This document shows, one piece after another, positions 1 to 7,754 of a DNA stretch of 64,000 nucleotides. The notes below the pieces were generated by a model. It saw only the letters and a program-made list of their open reading frames with translations, did not search any database and was not told where the DNA came from. Source of the stretch: an uncultured Aquimarina sp. GTDB lineage: Bacteria; Bacteroidota; Bacteroidia; Flavobacteriales; Flavobacteriaceae. Numbering within the stretch: the first letter of the stretch is position 1; each line of letters opens with the position of its first letter. The position numbers and the translations under genes are program-made. The DNA lies in the NCBI GenBank assembly GCA_947493495.1, contig CANLRN010000003.1, positions 62,001 to 126,000 on the forward strand, given 5' to 3'.

Positions 1-1
1 C

Positions 2-670
2 AATAATGGTGGAGTAGAAGATGCCGTAAAACGACTAAAAAAGAATAGAGGAGTTCTTATTGGTGGTAATATTGGAAAAAATAAAGTGACTCCTAATGAG
101 AGTGCTGTAGAGGATTATAAGATATGTTTTGATGCACTTTTTGAGTATGTAGATTATTTTGTAGTCAATGTAAGTTCACCTAACACACCAAATTTAAGAG
201 CGTTGCAGGATAAAGAACCACTCACTGAGCTGCTTCTTGCCTTACAACATAAAAATCAACAACAACCAACCCCCAAACCTATTCTATTAAAAATAGCTCC
301 AGATCTGACCGATGAACAACTATTAGATATTATAGATATAATTAGAGAGACTAAAATAGCAGGAGTAATTGCCACAAATACTACAATTTCTAGAAAGGGA
401 TTGAAATCTAATCTTACACTTGCTAATGAACGTGGAGGGCTGAGCGGTAAACCTTTGACCAATAGATCCACAGAGGTAATCCGTTTTCTTTCAGAAAAAA
501 GCAATAAAGCTTTTCCAATTATTGGAGTAGGAGGTATACACTCTGTCGATGATGCTTTAGAGAAATTGGATGCTGGAGCAAGTCTAATCCAATTGTATAC
601 AGGATTTATTTATGAAGGGCCAAAATTGATCACGCAAATAAATAAGAAATTAATCAGCAAAGCACAATAA
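2..670 (+). CDS. pyrD: Dihydroorotate dehydrogenase (quinone), class 2; 5' end outside window
   Basis: Oxidises dihydroorotate to orotate in pyrimidine synthesis and passes electrons to the quinone pool at the inner membrane. The open frame enters at base 2 with no start codon; about 222 residues are visible, so roughly the first third of a class 2 enzyme lies upstream. Visible motifs are IGGNIGKNK, the catalytic-serine segment [10 protein letters not shown], the strand [13 protein letters not shown], the loop GLSGKPL, and the FMN-phosphate region GVGGIHS followed by [16 protein letters not shown]. The serine in place of a catalytic cysteine marks the quinone-dependent class. It converges with the next gene, leaving only 4 bases between stop codons. 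Identification is firm; only the N-terminus is unknown. Confidence 0.95.
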   Translation, partial: NNGGVEDAVKRLKKNRGVLIGGNIGKNKVTPNESAVEDYKICFDALFEYVDYFVVNVSSPNTPNLRALQDKEPLTELLLALQHKNQQQPTPKPILLKIAPDLTDEQLLDIIDIIRETKIAGVIATNTTISRKGLKSNLTLANERGGLSGKPLTNRSTEVIRFLSEKSNKAFPIIGVGGIHSVDDALEKLDAGASLIQLYTGFIYEGPKLITQINKKLISKAQ

Positions 671-674
671 AAAA

Positions 675-1598
675 CTAATGCAATATTAATCTTTGTGTCT
701 GTGTTTCTCCTAAGTCAGTGTACATTCTTACTAAATAAATACCTTCGTGTAAACTACTAAGGTTTAGATTGATATTTTTCCTGTTTTGATTTAGTTTTCT
801 ATACGATTTTACGATTTTTCCTAAGACATCGTATATTTCGATATCACTAATCTTAGTTGGATTACTTGGAGTCGCAATAGATATATTCCCTGTATTACTG
901 GGATTTGGTGTAATTATGAATGGATTTTTTTCTGTACTGCCAAAAGAAGGGGTATTTAGAATTTTTTGAGAAAATACAATAGTCCCTATTTTTTCTGAAT
1001 TAAAAGGAGAATTATCTGGAGATACTATGGAGATAGGCTGTACCGGATTTGTAGCAGAGTTAGATAGGCTATATCCTGTTCCATTTTCTGTTCCTGAATC
1101 GTAAGGAAATAAATCCATAACAATTTCTGAGATCCATTGTCCTTGATCATCAACTAATGATACACTATTTACAGCAATCATCCAATCAGGGCTAGGAGCT
1201 ATCATAGAAGCTAAGCTAATTAGCGGATACTCAGAGTTTACCGTTAGGTCATTAATAGTAATCGTTTTAGAAGATGGATTAGGAAATAAATTAGGACCTT
1301 CTATAAATTGATCAGCAGTGTTATTAGATATTGCATCATTTACTTCTGAAGTAAAAATATTAAAACGTCCAGTTTCTGCTACTTGTTCGATACCTGGAGT
1401 TGCTATTGCTCCCATTTCTAATAAAGTAATAGTAGCATTGTGTGTTGCTCCTACAAGTTCTGTAAAATGAGCATTCCCAGGTAGTGTTCCGTGTGCATCC
1501 CAGTTACTCGTGAAAACGATATCATAAGTGGCTGTCGTTTGTCCAAATGTAGGTATAGAACAAATACATATTGCGAGAATAAGAATAAGCTTTTTCAT
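675..1598 (-). CDS. Secreted Spondin_N domain protein with T9SS sorting domain
   Basis: 307 residues. A signal peptide (about 1-19, ending TFGQ) is followed by a Spondin_N-like domain (about 23-210): the pattern HFTELVGATHN, then GIEQVAETG, then SPDWMIAVNSVSL and DLFPYDSGTENG matches that family's conserved HFSPLVGASH / SPDWFVGV / DLYPWDAGTD signature. The last 75 residues form a type IX secretion sorting domain (NPFIITPNPSNTG, then ISDIEIYDVLGK, ending QTQRLILH). It is therefore probably exported through the Por system and bound to the surface or released. Spondin domains are best known from animal matrix proteins; the bacterial role is unknown, with adhesion a guess. No operon partner is seen. 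Confidence 0.8.
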   Translation of the reverse strand: MKKLILILAICICSIPTFGQTTATYDIVFTSNWDAHGTLPGNAHFTELVGATHNATITLLEMGAIATPGIEQVAETGRFNIFTSEVNDAISNNTADQFIEGPNLFPNPSSKTITINDLTVNSEYPLISLASMIAPSPDWMIAVNSVSLVDDQGQWISEIVMDLFPYDSGTENGTGYSLSNSATNPVQPISIVSPDNSPFNSEKIGTIVFSQKILNTPSFGSTEKNPFIITPNPSNTGNISIATPSNPTKISDIEIYDVLGKIVKSYRKLNQNRKNINLNLSSLHEGIYLVRMYTDLGETQTQRLILH

Positions 1599-1706
1599 TA
1601 GTGAGTTTGTGTGTACAAAGTATATAACAAAGATATGTATATTTATTGGTTTTTAATTATAAGTATAAAATATTAATGAAAAAGTTTACACGCTCTTACT
1701 AAAAAA

Positions 1707-2333
1707 ATGGACATAAATACATTGTACACTTTTATGGTTGCTACATTAATACTAGCAATATCACCTGGACCAGATAATATTTATGTATTGATGCAAAGTA
1801 TTGTTAATGGAAAAAAATACGGTCTAGCTACTACAGCTGGTCTGATGTCTGGATGTATTATACATACTGCCTTAGTTGCTTTTGGGATTTCTGCTATTAT
1901 TAAGCAGAGTGACACCTTATTTTTTATGATTAAAATATTTGGAGCGATATATTTATTCTTTTTAGCATATCAAGTATGGAAAAGCGATGTATCCATACAG
2001 TTTTCAGAACATAAAGCTGAAAAGAAAAGTATGAGACAATTATTTAAACAAGGGTTTATGATGAATATACTAAATCCTAAGGTTTCTGTATTTTTTTTAG
2101 CATTTTTTCCAGGGTTTTTATTTAGTGATAAGCTAAGTAGTAGTACACAATTTTTCATTTTAGGCTTCTTATTTATTGTGGTATCATTTTTTGTATTTGG
2201 GAGTATAGCAATGATGGCTGGATATATTTCTAATTATATAAAAGAGAACTCTAAAACAGGGAGGTTTTTAAAATGGCTTCAAATTATCGTCTTTATTGGA
2301 ATTGGAATTTTTATCCTCTTTTCTGAAAAATAA
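1707..2333 (+). CDS. LysE/RhtB family amino-acid exporter
   Basis: 208-residue inner-membrane protein of the LysE/RhtB translocator family, normal length. The N-terminal hallmark SPGPDNIYVLMQS (the family's PGP motif) is followed by GLATTAGLMSGCIIHT, and NPKVSVFFLAFFPGF matches the family's conserved NPK segment. Five or six hydrophobic helices are evident. Such proteins export amino acids or related metabolites; the substrate cannot be read from sequence. It lies 49 bases upstream of the HMG-CoA lyase gene on the same strand and may be co-transcribed with it. Confidence 0.88.
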   Translation: MDINTLYTFMVATLILAISPGPDNIYVLMQSIVNGKKYGLATTAGLMSGCIIHTALVAFGISAIIKQSDTLFFMIKIFGAIYLFFLAYQVWKSDVSIQFSEHKAEKKSMRQLFKQGFMMNILNPKVSVFFLAFFPGFLFSDKLSSSTQFFILGFLFIVVSFFVFGSIAMMAGYISNYIKENSKTGRFLKWLQIIVFIGIGIFILFSEK

Positions 2334-2382
2334 TCATATTTTTATACTCTTAATTGAGTTTCTTTTAGATTTACCCTTATAA

Positions 2383-3249
2383 ATGGTCGAAAAAGTAAAA
2401 ATTATTGAATGCCCTAGAGATGCTATGCAGGGTATTAAGGATTTTATACCTACCCAAAAAAAGATCCAGTACGTACAGTCTCTTTTACGATGTGGTTTTG
2501 ACACTATAGATTTTGGTAGTTTCGTTTCCCCCAAAGCGATCCCCCAAATGAGAGATACAGCAGAAGTACTATCTAATCTTGATTTATCAAAGACGACAAG
2601 TAAGTTATTAGCTATTGTAGCCAATATTAGAGGAGCGAATGATGCGGCTACACATAAAGAGATTGATTATTTAGGATATCCTTTTTCAATTTCAGAGAAT
2701 TTTCAGATGCGTAATACACATAAAACTATAGAAGAATCTATAGTGATATTGCAAGAAATCCTGAATATAGCAGATAGAGTCAATAAAGAAGTAGTTGCTT
2801 ATTTGTCTATGGGTTTTGGTAATCCATATGGAGACCCGTGGAATGTGGAGATCGTAGGCGATTGGACAGAGAAGTTAAGTACTCTAGGGGTAAAAATTTT
2901 ATCACTTTCGGATACTGTCGGTACTTCTAATCCCAAAATTATAGAATACTTATATGCTAATTTGATACCTAAATATCCAAAAATTGAGTTTGGCGCGCAC
3001 TTGCATACAACTCCCACAACCTGGCATGAAAAAATAGATGCAGCCTATAAAGCTGGTTGTAGAAGATTTGATGGAGCGATTCAAGGCTTTGGTGGATGCC
3101 CAATGGCAAAAGATGAATTAACCGGTAATATGCCTACAGAACGTATGCTTTCATATTTTACTACAGAAAAAGCAGATAGTAATATAAAAATGATGAGTTT
3201 TGAATCTTCACATAATGAAGCTACAAAAATATTCTCTATATATCATTAA
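2383..3249 (+). CDS. Hydroxymethylglutaryl-CoA lyase
   Basis: 288 residues, the usual length. The enzyme splits HMG-CoA into acetyl-CoA and acetoacetate at the end of leucine degradation. Motifs: ECPRDAMQG at the start of the barrel (the family's E-x-x-P-R-D-x-x-Q metal/substrate site), GFDTIDFGSFVSPKAIPQM, the metal-binding histidines in GAHLHTT, and the mobile catalytic-cysteine loop GFGGCPMAKDELTGN. The ATG at 2383 begins just before the ECPRD strand, so the start is well supported. It follows the LysE exporter and sits 14 bases before the haem-binding gene, so a small operon is likely. Confidence 0.92.
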   Translation: MVEKVKIIECPRDAMQGIKDFIPTQKKIQYVQSLLRCGFDTIDFGSFVSPKAIPQMRDTAEVLSNLDLSKTTSKLLAIVANIRGANDAATHKEIDYLGYPFSISENFQMRNTHKTIEESIVILQEILNIADRVNKEVVAYLSMGFGNPYGDPWNVEIVGDWTEKLSTLGVKILSLSDTVGTSNPKIIEYLYANLIPKYPKIEFGAHLHTTPTTWHEKIDAAYKAGCRRFDGAIQGFGGCPMAKDELTGNMPTERMLSYFTTEKADSNIKMMSFESSHNEATKIFSIYH

Positions 3250-3263
3250 ATGAATTGACTACC

Positions 3264-3725
3264 ATGAAAAACGTATTAAAAAAAATAGGAATATTGGTAA
3301 TACTGGTGTTTGTAATTATGCAATTTTTTAGACCAGATAAAAATGAGCTTGGTTATGAATCTGTTGCTTATTTTGAAAATGAAACAAAACCATCTGCAGA
3401 GATAAAAGAAATATTAAAAAATAATTGTTATGATTGTCACAGCAATCATACACTATATCCTTGGTATGCAGAGATAGCACCAATATCTTATTGGTTATCA
3501 GATCATATAAATGAAGGAAAAGAACATTTTAATGTTTCGGATTGGAAACAGTATTCTAATAAAAAGAAAGATCATAAATTAGATGAATTGGTGGAAGAGG
3601 TTGAAGAAGGAGAGATGCCACTCTCATCTTATACGTGGATTCATGGAAATTTAGAAAAAAAAGATAAAAAAATATTGATAGCTTGGGTTAGAGAATTAAG
3701 AAGTCAATATTCTTCTTCAAAATGA
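3264..3725 (+). CDS. Haem-binding domain protein, membrane-anchored
   Basis: About 153 residues. An N-terminal hydrophobic helix (roughly 5-20) anchors or exports the protein; the remainder is a Haem_bd type domain with one c-type haem motif, CYDCH, in the context NNCYDCHSNHTLYPWYAEIAPISYW cut here only for description, followed by EGEMPLSSYTWIHGN, where the M may be the distal haem ligand. An upstream in-frame TTG at 3255 would add three residues; I prefer ATG 3264, 14 bases after the lyase stop. Expected to work in the periplasm as a small cytochrome; partners unknown. Co-location with HMG-CoA lyase is probably only transcriptional. Confidence 0.8.
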   Translation: MKNVLKKIGILVILVFVIMQFFRPDKNELGYESVAYFENETKPSAEIKEILKNNCYDCHSNHTLYPWYAEIAPISYWLSDHINEGKEHFNVSDWKQYSNKKKDHKLDELVEEVEEGEMPLSSYTWIHGNLEKKDKKILIAWVRELRSQYSSSK

Positions 3726-3823
3726 AGCTATGTTTTTCTCGAACAAGATTTCTAGTATCAATATATGGCCTTAATAAATCTGTTTACTACTTAAGTTAAA
3801 ACTTATCTTGTAAGAATTTTTAC

Positions 3824-3850
3824 TTTTATTTAGATTTAATATAAATAAAG
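3824..3850. promoter_or_regulatory. 27-bp AT-rich partial dyad (candidate iron-responsive operator), copy 1
   Basis: The core reads TTTAGAT-TTA-ATATAAA, an inverted repeat with one mismatch. It abuts the -33 element of the promoter for the DUF4856/imelysin operon. A second copy identical at 24 of 27 positions lies at 11788-11814 on the Cys-rich mini-gene promoter. Position and gene context suggest a metal-dependent repressor of the Fur type, but that assignment is inference. Confidence 0.5.
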
Positions 3851-3881
3851 TTTGAAAACTGCATTGCGATATATATATTTG
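3851..3881 (+). promoter_or_regulatory. Bacteroidota-type promoter of the DUF4856 gene
   Basis: TTTG at 3851-3854, a 19-base spacer, then TATATTTG at 3874-3881, a full match to the phylum consensus TTTG / TAnnTTTG. The leader to the ATG at 3923 would be about 35 bases. Confidence 0.75.
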
Positions 3882-3922
3882 CAGCGTGATTACTATTTAT
3901 AATAAGTCTAAATTAAAAAAAG

Positions 3923-5149
3923 ATGAAAATCAAAAACCTAACCAAAGTATTATGTTTATCTGGAATCCTAGTTTTAGGGTCTTGTTCATCTGATGATGAT
4001 GTAGTTCCAGTTGTTCAGGTAGAAGAGCCTGCAACGTATACATTTGAGCGTAATGGAGAAAGCACGGTAAGTTTTGGTGGACAAACTACCAGAATAAAGA
4101 TGGCAGAAGCCATTGTTAGTGCCTTAAAAGACAATACTACTACCGAAACGATATTAGATGCTATGTTTGATCATCAAGAAGGTGTTGCTGATTTTGAGGA
4201 TGCTGATTTAAACGCTTCTGATAAAAATGCAAGAAGTAAGACCGCTGCTTCTAGAGATTATTTTTCTGCAAATACTACTGATGCAGCTGCAATTAAAGCT
4301 GATTTTGATGGTTGGATACAAAACCAGGTAGATGAAGTATTTCCTAACTGGGCTATAACTGCTACTGCAGGTACTCCAGGAGTGTTGCAAGAAGCAGCAG
4401 GTGGATCTAATCGATATGTAACTGCAAAAGGCTTAGAATTGAATCAAGCATTTGCCAAAAGTTTGATAGGTGGATTAATGACTGATCAAGCATTGAATAA
4501 CTATTTAGGAACGGCTGTTCTGGATGAAGCTGATAATGTAGCTAATAACGATAATAATATTGTAGCAGAAGGTAAAGCATATACTACAATGGAGCATAAA
4601 TGGGATGAGGCTTATGGCTATGTATATGGTGCTTCTGTAGATCCTGCAAATCCTAATCCTACAATTGGTGATGATGATAGTTTTCTTAATAAATATCTAG
4701 GTAGAGTAGAGGACGATACTGACTTTGCAGGAATTGCCGATGATATTTATAATGCATTTAAACTTGGTAGAGCTGCTATTGTAGCAAAGAATTATACGAT
4801 ACGCGACCAGCAAGCAGCAATACTTAGAGAGAAAATATCTCAAGTGATAGCAATTAGAGCAGTATTTTATTTACAACAAGGTAAAAAAGCAATAGAAGCC
4901 TCTACCGTGGATTATGCTTCGGCATTCCACGATCTTTCCGAAGGCTATGGGTTTATATACAGCTTACAATTTACCAGAAAATCAGATGAGAGTACTCCTT
5001 ATTTTTCTAGAACAGAAGTACAAGGGATACTTGACAATTTAATGCAGGGAACTAATGGCTTATGGGATGTAACTCCAGAAACTTTACAGGCTATCTCAGA
5101 AACAATCGCATCCAAATTTAGCTTTACGGTAGAACAAGCAGGAAGTTAA
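3923..5149 (+). CDS. DUF4856 family lipoprotein, first gene of the iron-themed operon
   Basis: 408 residues. The lipobox LVLGSCSSDDD (Cys about residue 22) followed by acidic residues fits a Bacteroidota surface-exported lipoprotein. The body matches what I recognise as DUF4856: TYTFERNGESTVSFGGQT near residue 38, then a largely helical region with EHKWDEAYGYVYG and LGKYL-like NKYLGR segments. The family is usually found beside imelysin genes, as here, and is presumed to take part in iron or haem handling at the surface; no activity is known to me. It has its own strong promoter (3851-3881) and the candidate operator before it, and the imelysin gene follows 104 bases later. Confidence 0.8.
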   Translation: MKIKNLTKVLCLSGILVLGSCSSDDDVVPVVQVEEPATYTFERNGESTVSFGGQTTRIKMAEAIVSALKDNTTTETILDAMFDHQEGVADFEDADLNASDKNARSKTAASRDYFSANTTDAAAIKADFDGWIQNQVDEVFPNWAITATAGTPGVLQEAAGGSNRYVTAKGLELNQAFAKSLIGGLMTDQALNNYLGTAVLDEADNVANNDNNIVAEGKAYTTMEHKWDEAYGYVYGASVDPANPNPTIGDDDSFLNKYLGRVEDDTDFAGIADDIYNAFKLGRAAIVAKNYTIRDQQAAILREKISQVIAIRAVFYLQQGKKAIEASTVDYASAFHDLSEGYGFIYSLQFTRKSDESTPYFSRTEVQGILDNLMQGTNGLWDVTPETLQAISETIASKFSFTVEQAGS

Positions 5150-5194
5150 TAGATTAAAAAAACATTGTAGATAAAAAAGAAGTAAGAAACTATA

Positions 5195-5222
5195 TTGATT
5201 TCTTCTCTTTTATTTACATTTG
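5195..5222 (+). promoter_or_regulatory. Secondary promoter before the imelysin gene
   Basis: TTG at 5195-5197, 17-base spacer, TACATTTG at 5215-5222, matching the Bacteroidota consensus. This would allow the imelysin gene and downstream genes to be expressed separately from the DUF4856 gene. Confidence 0.55.
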
Positions 5223-5253
5223 CAAAAGTTTATTAAGAATAAATAAAAATAAG

Positions 5254-6372
5254 ATGAAAAAATTTTGGTGTTTAGTTGTTACTTTAGTATGTATTGTGGC
5301 TTGTTCATCAGATGAAGAAGATGGTGGTACAACAACTACGACAGACAGTTTTGATAGAAAGGCAATGCTAGAAAATATTGCAGATAATATTATTATTCCT
5401 GCATACCAAAGTTTTTCTACTGATGTGACGGCTTTAAAAACAGCAACAGCTACTTTTATTAGCACTACTGATGAGGCTAACCTAATATCTTTACGTGCAG
5501 CTTGGACTAAAGCCTATATTTCTTGGCAGTCTGTAAGTATGTTTGAAATCGGAAAAGCTGAAGAATTATCTTTTAAAAATTTTATGAATGTGTTTCCGAT
5601 AAACAGTACTAGTATTACTACTAATATATCTTCAGGGGCTTATGATTTTAATTCAGTTTCTCAACAAGACGAGCAAGGTTTTGGGGCGTTAGATTATGTA
5701 ATCAATGGTTTGTCTGATTCTGATACTACAATAGTAGGGTTTTATACAGATACCTTAGATGGTAGCAACTATAAAAAATACCTTATGGATCTGGTAGATA
5801 GAATTAATGATTTAACTTCTCAAGTCGTAAATGATTGGACAGGCAGTTATAGAGATACTTTTGTAAATAATAGTGGTTCTTCTGCTACGAGTTCTCTTGA
5901 TAAATTAGTGAACGATTTTATATTTCATTACGAAAAGCATTTACGAGCAGGTAAAATAGGTATCCCAGCTGGAGTGTTTTCTACCGATACCTTTGATGAT
6001 AAAGTAGAAGCATTTTACAAAGGAGATTTAGCTAAGATATTGTTTAATGCTAACCTTGATGCCTTACAAGATTTTTTTAATGGAAAACATTTTGGAAGTA
6101 CAACTACAGGTGAAAGTTTAAAAACATATCTTGATTTTCTTGGCGCAATGGAAGCAGGAACAGATCTAGATGTATTGATTAATGATCAGTTTGATACATC
6201 AAGAACTACAGCTTCTAACCTTAATGATGATTTTTCTATTCAGGTTCGTACGAATAATAATCTGATGCTTAATACTTATGATGAACTTCAGAAAAATGTA
6301 GTTTTTCTAAAAGTTGATATGTTACAAGCTATATCTGTTAGTGTAGATTTTGTTGATGCTGATGGAGATTAA
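5254..6372 (+). CDS. Imelysin family lipoprotein (iron-regulated, IrpA/EfeO-like)
   Basis: 372 residues. Lipobox CIVACSSDEED (Cys about residue 17). The body is the all-helical imelysin fold: AWTKAYISWQSVSMFEIG near residue 85, then GFGALDYVINGL, and a late FNGKHFG segment. In EfeO and IrpA the equivalent of GFGALDY is a GxHxxE motif that binds metal; here the His and Glu are absent, so binding may differ. It is expected to be a periplasmic or outer-membrane metal-binding factor. The HTTM gene follows after 20 bases. A decayed relative occurs at 45099-46186; both end in an Asp/Gly-rich tail. Confidence 0.85.
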   Translation: MKKFWCLVVTLVCIVACSSDEEDGGTTTTTDSFDRKAMLENIADNIIIPAYQSFSTDVTALKTATATFISTTDEANLISLRAAWTKAYISWQSVSMFEIGKAEELSFKNFMNVFPINSTSITTNISSGAYDFNSVSQQDEQGFGALDYVINGLSDSDTTIVGFYTDTLDGSNYKKYLMDLVDRINDLTSQVVNDWTGSYRDTFVNNSGSSATSSLDKLVNDFIFHYEKHLRAGKIGIPAGVFSTDTFDDKVEAFYKGDLAKILFNANLDALQDFFNGKHFGSTTTGESLKTYLDFLGAMEAGTDLDVLINDQFDTSRTTASNLNDDFSIQVRTNNNLMLNTYDELQKNVVFLKVDMLQAISVSVDFVDADGD

Positions 6373-6392
6373 CACTACGTGTTGTATAGTAC

Positions 6393-7754
6393 ATGAAATA
6401 TAATCTAAGTGAATATCTAAAAAAAAATACAGAGGCTGCACCACTTGCAGTCTTTCGTATTTTTTTTGGGTTAATGATGTTACTTAGTATTATTCGTTTC
6501 TGGAGTTATGGCTGGATTGACAAGTTATATATTCAGCCTACTTTTTTCTTTTCATATTATGGATTTGACTTTGTCAAGCCTATGGGAGAATATACCTATC
6601 TTATTTTTGTTTTATGTGCGATATCAGCGATATTTATTATGATTGGGTACCAGTATAGGATAGCTATCATAACATTTTTTCTGAGTTTTACTTATATAGA
6701 ATTGATGGATAAAACGACCTATCTGAATCATTACTATTTTATAAGTGTCCTTAGTTTTTTACTTATTTTTTTACCTGCAAATGCATACTATTCTGTAGAT
6801 GCTAAACTAAAAAAAGTTTCTTTTCAAACGATACCTATCTGGACAATTGATGGTATAAAACTCTTATTAGGAATCGTATATTTTTATGCAGGATTAGCAA
6901 AACTAAATTCTGATTGGTTATTACGTGCCATGCCGCTTAAGATTTGGTTACCTTCTAAATACGATATTCCTATCATAGGAAACTTAATGCATCATGAATG
7001 GGTACACTATGCGTTTAGTTATACCGGTCTTATCTATGATTTAGCTATTCCTTTTTTATTGCTTTTTAAGAAAACTAGAGTTTTTGCTTTTGCAATGGTG
7101 GTAGTTTTTCATGTATTAACCAGAATACTTTTCCCTATTGGGATGTTTCCTTATATAATGATTGTTAGCGCGCTTATATTTTTTGATGGTCAAGTACATC
7201 ATAAAATACTCAAAATCATTTCTAGGATATTAAAAATCAATAAGGCAACATTTGATACAGCTAATACCTTGAGGTTTCTTCCTAAAAGAGATAAGATTAT
7301 TAGAGGCGTATTGTCGTTGTTTTTTATGATTCAATTATTTTTGCCGTTTCGATATATGTTATATCCTGGAGAATTATTCTGGACAGAAGAAGGGTATCGT
7401 TTTTCCTGGAGAGTAATGCTGATAGAAAAAGCGGGATATGCTAATTTTAAAATTGTAGATAGTACTACAAAAAAACGATTTTATATAGATAATGATGATT
7501 TCTTGACTCCTTTTCAGCAAAAACAAATGGCAACTCAACCAGATTTTATATTGCAGTACGCGCATCATTTAAAAAAACATTTCGCAAATCAGGGGCATAA
7601 AAATATACAGGTATTTGTAGAAAGTCATGTAGCACTTAATGGGAGATTGAGTAGTCAATATATTGATCCGAATACGGATCTGGGAAAACAAAAAGAATCA
7701 TTTAAACCTAAAACTTGGATTATTCCATTTAAAGATGAGATTAAGGGATTATAG
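6393..7754 (+). CDS. HTTM protein, vitamin K-dependent gamma-carboxylase-like
   Basis: 453 residues with at least seven hydrophobic helices in the first 330, then a soluble C-terminal part. The N-terminal AAPLAVFRIFFGLMML is the typical opening of the HTTM family. Two stretches align by eye with human GGCX: LNHYYFISVLSFLLIF then ANAYYSVD matches the region holding catalytic His160 (here H113), and YFYAGLAKLNSDW matches the region holding the catalytic base Lys218 (here K170). Both residues are thus retained, suggesting a quinone-linked carboxylase or epoxidase. The gene sits between imelysin and a TonB receptor, overlapping the latter by 20 bases, so the three are surely co-translated. Its substrate is unknown; a partner protein of this operon is an obvious candidate. 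Confidence 0.82.
   Translation: MKYNLSEYLKKNTEAAPLAVFRIFFGLMMLLSIIRFWSYGWIDKLYIQPTFFFSYYGFDFVKPMGEYTYLIFVLCAISAIFIMIGYQYRIAIITFFLSFTYIELMDKTTYLNHYYFISVLSFLLIFLPANAYYSVDAKLKKVSFQTIPIWTIDGIKLLLGIVYFYAGLAKLNSDWLLRAMPLKIWLPSKYDIPIIGNLMHHEWVHYAFSYTGLIYDLAIPFLLLFKKTRVFAFAMVVVFHVLTRILFPIGMFPYIMIVSALIFFDGQVHHKILKIISRILKINKATFDTANTLRFLPKRDKIIRGVLSLFFMIQLFLPFRYMLYPGELFWTEEGYRFSWRVMLIEKAGYANFKIVDSTTKKRFYIDNDDFLTPFQQKQMATQPDFILQYAHHLKKHFANQGHKNIQVFVESHVALNGRLSSQYIDPNTDLGKQKESFKPKTWIIPFKDEIKGL

Noticed and set aside
7663..7734. Earlier start for the TonB receptor
   Set aside because: The extension lies wholly inside the HTTM gene and hides the signal peptide; ATG 7735 gives a normal one.
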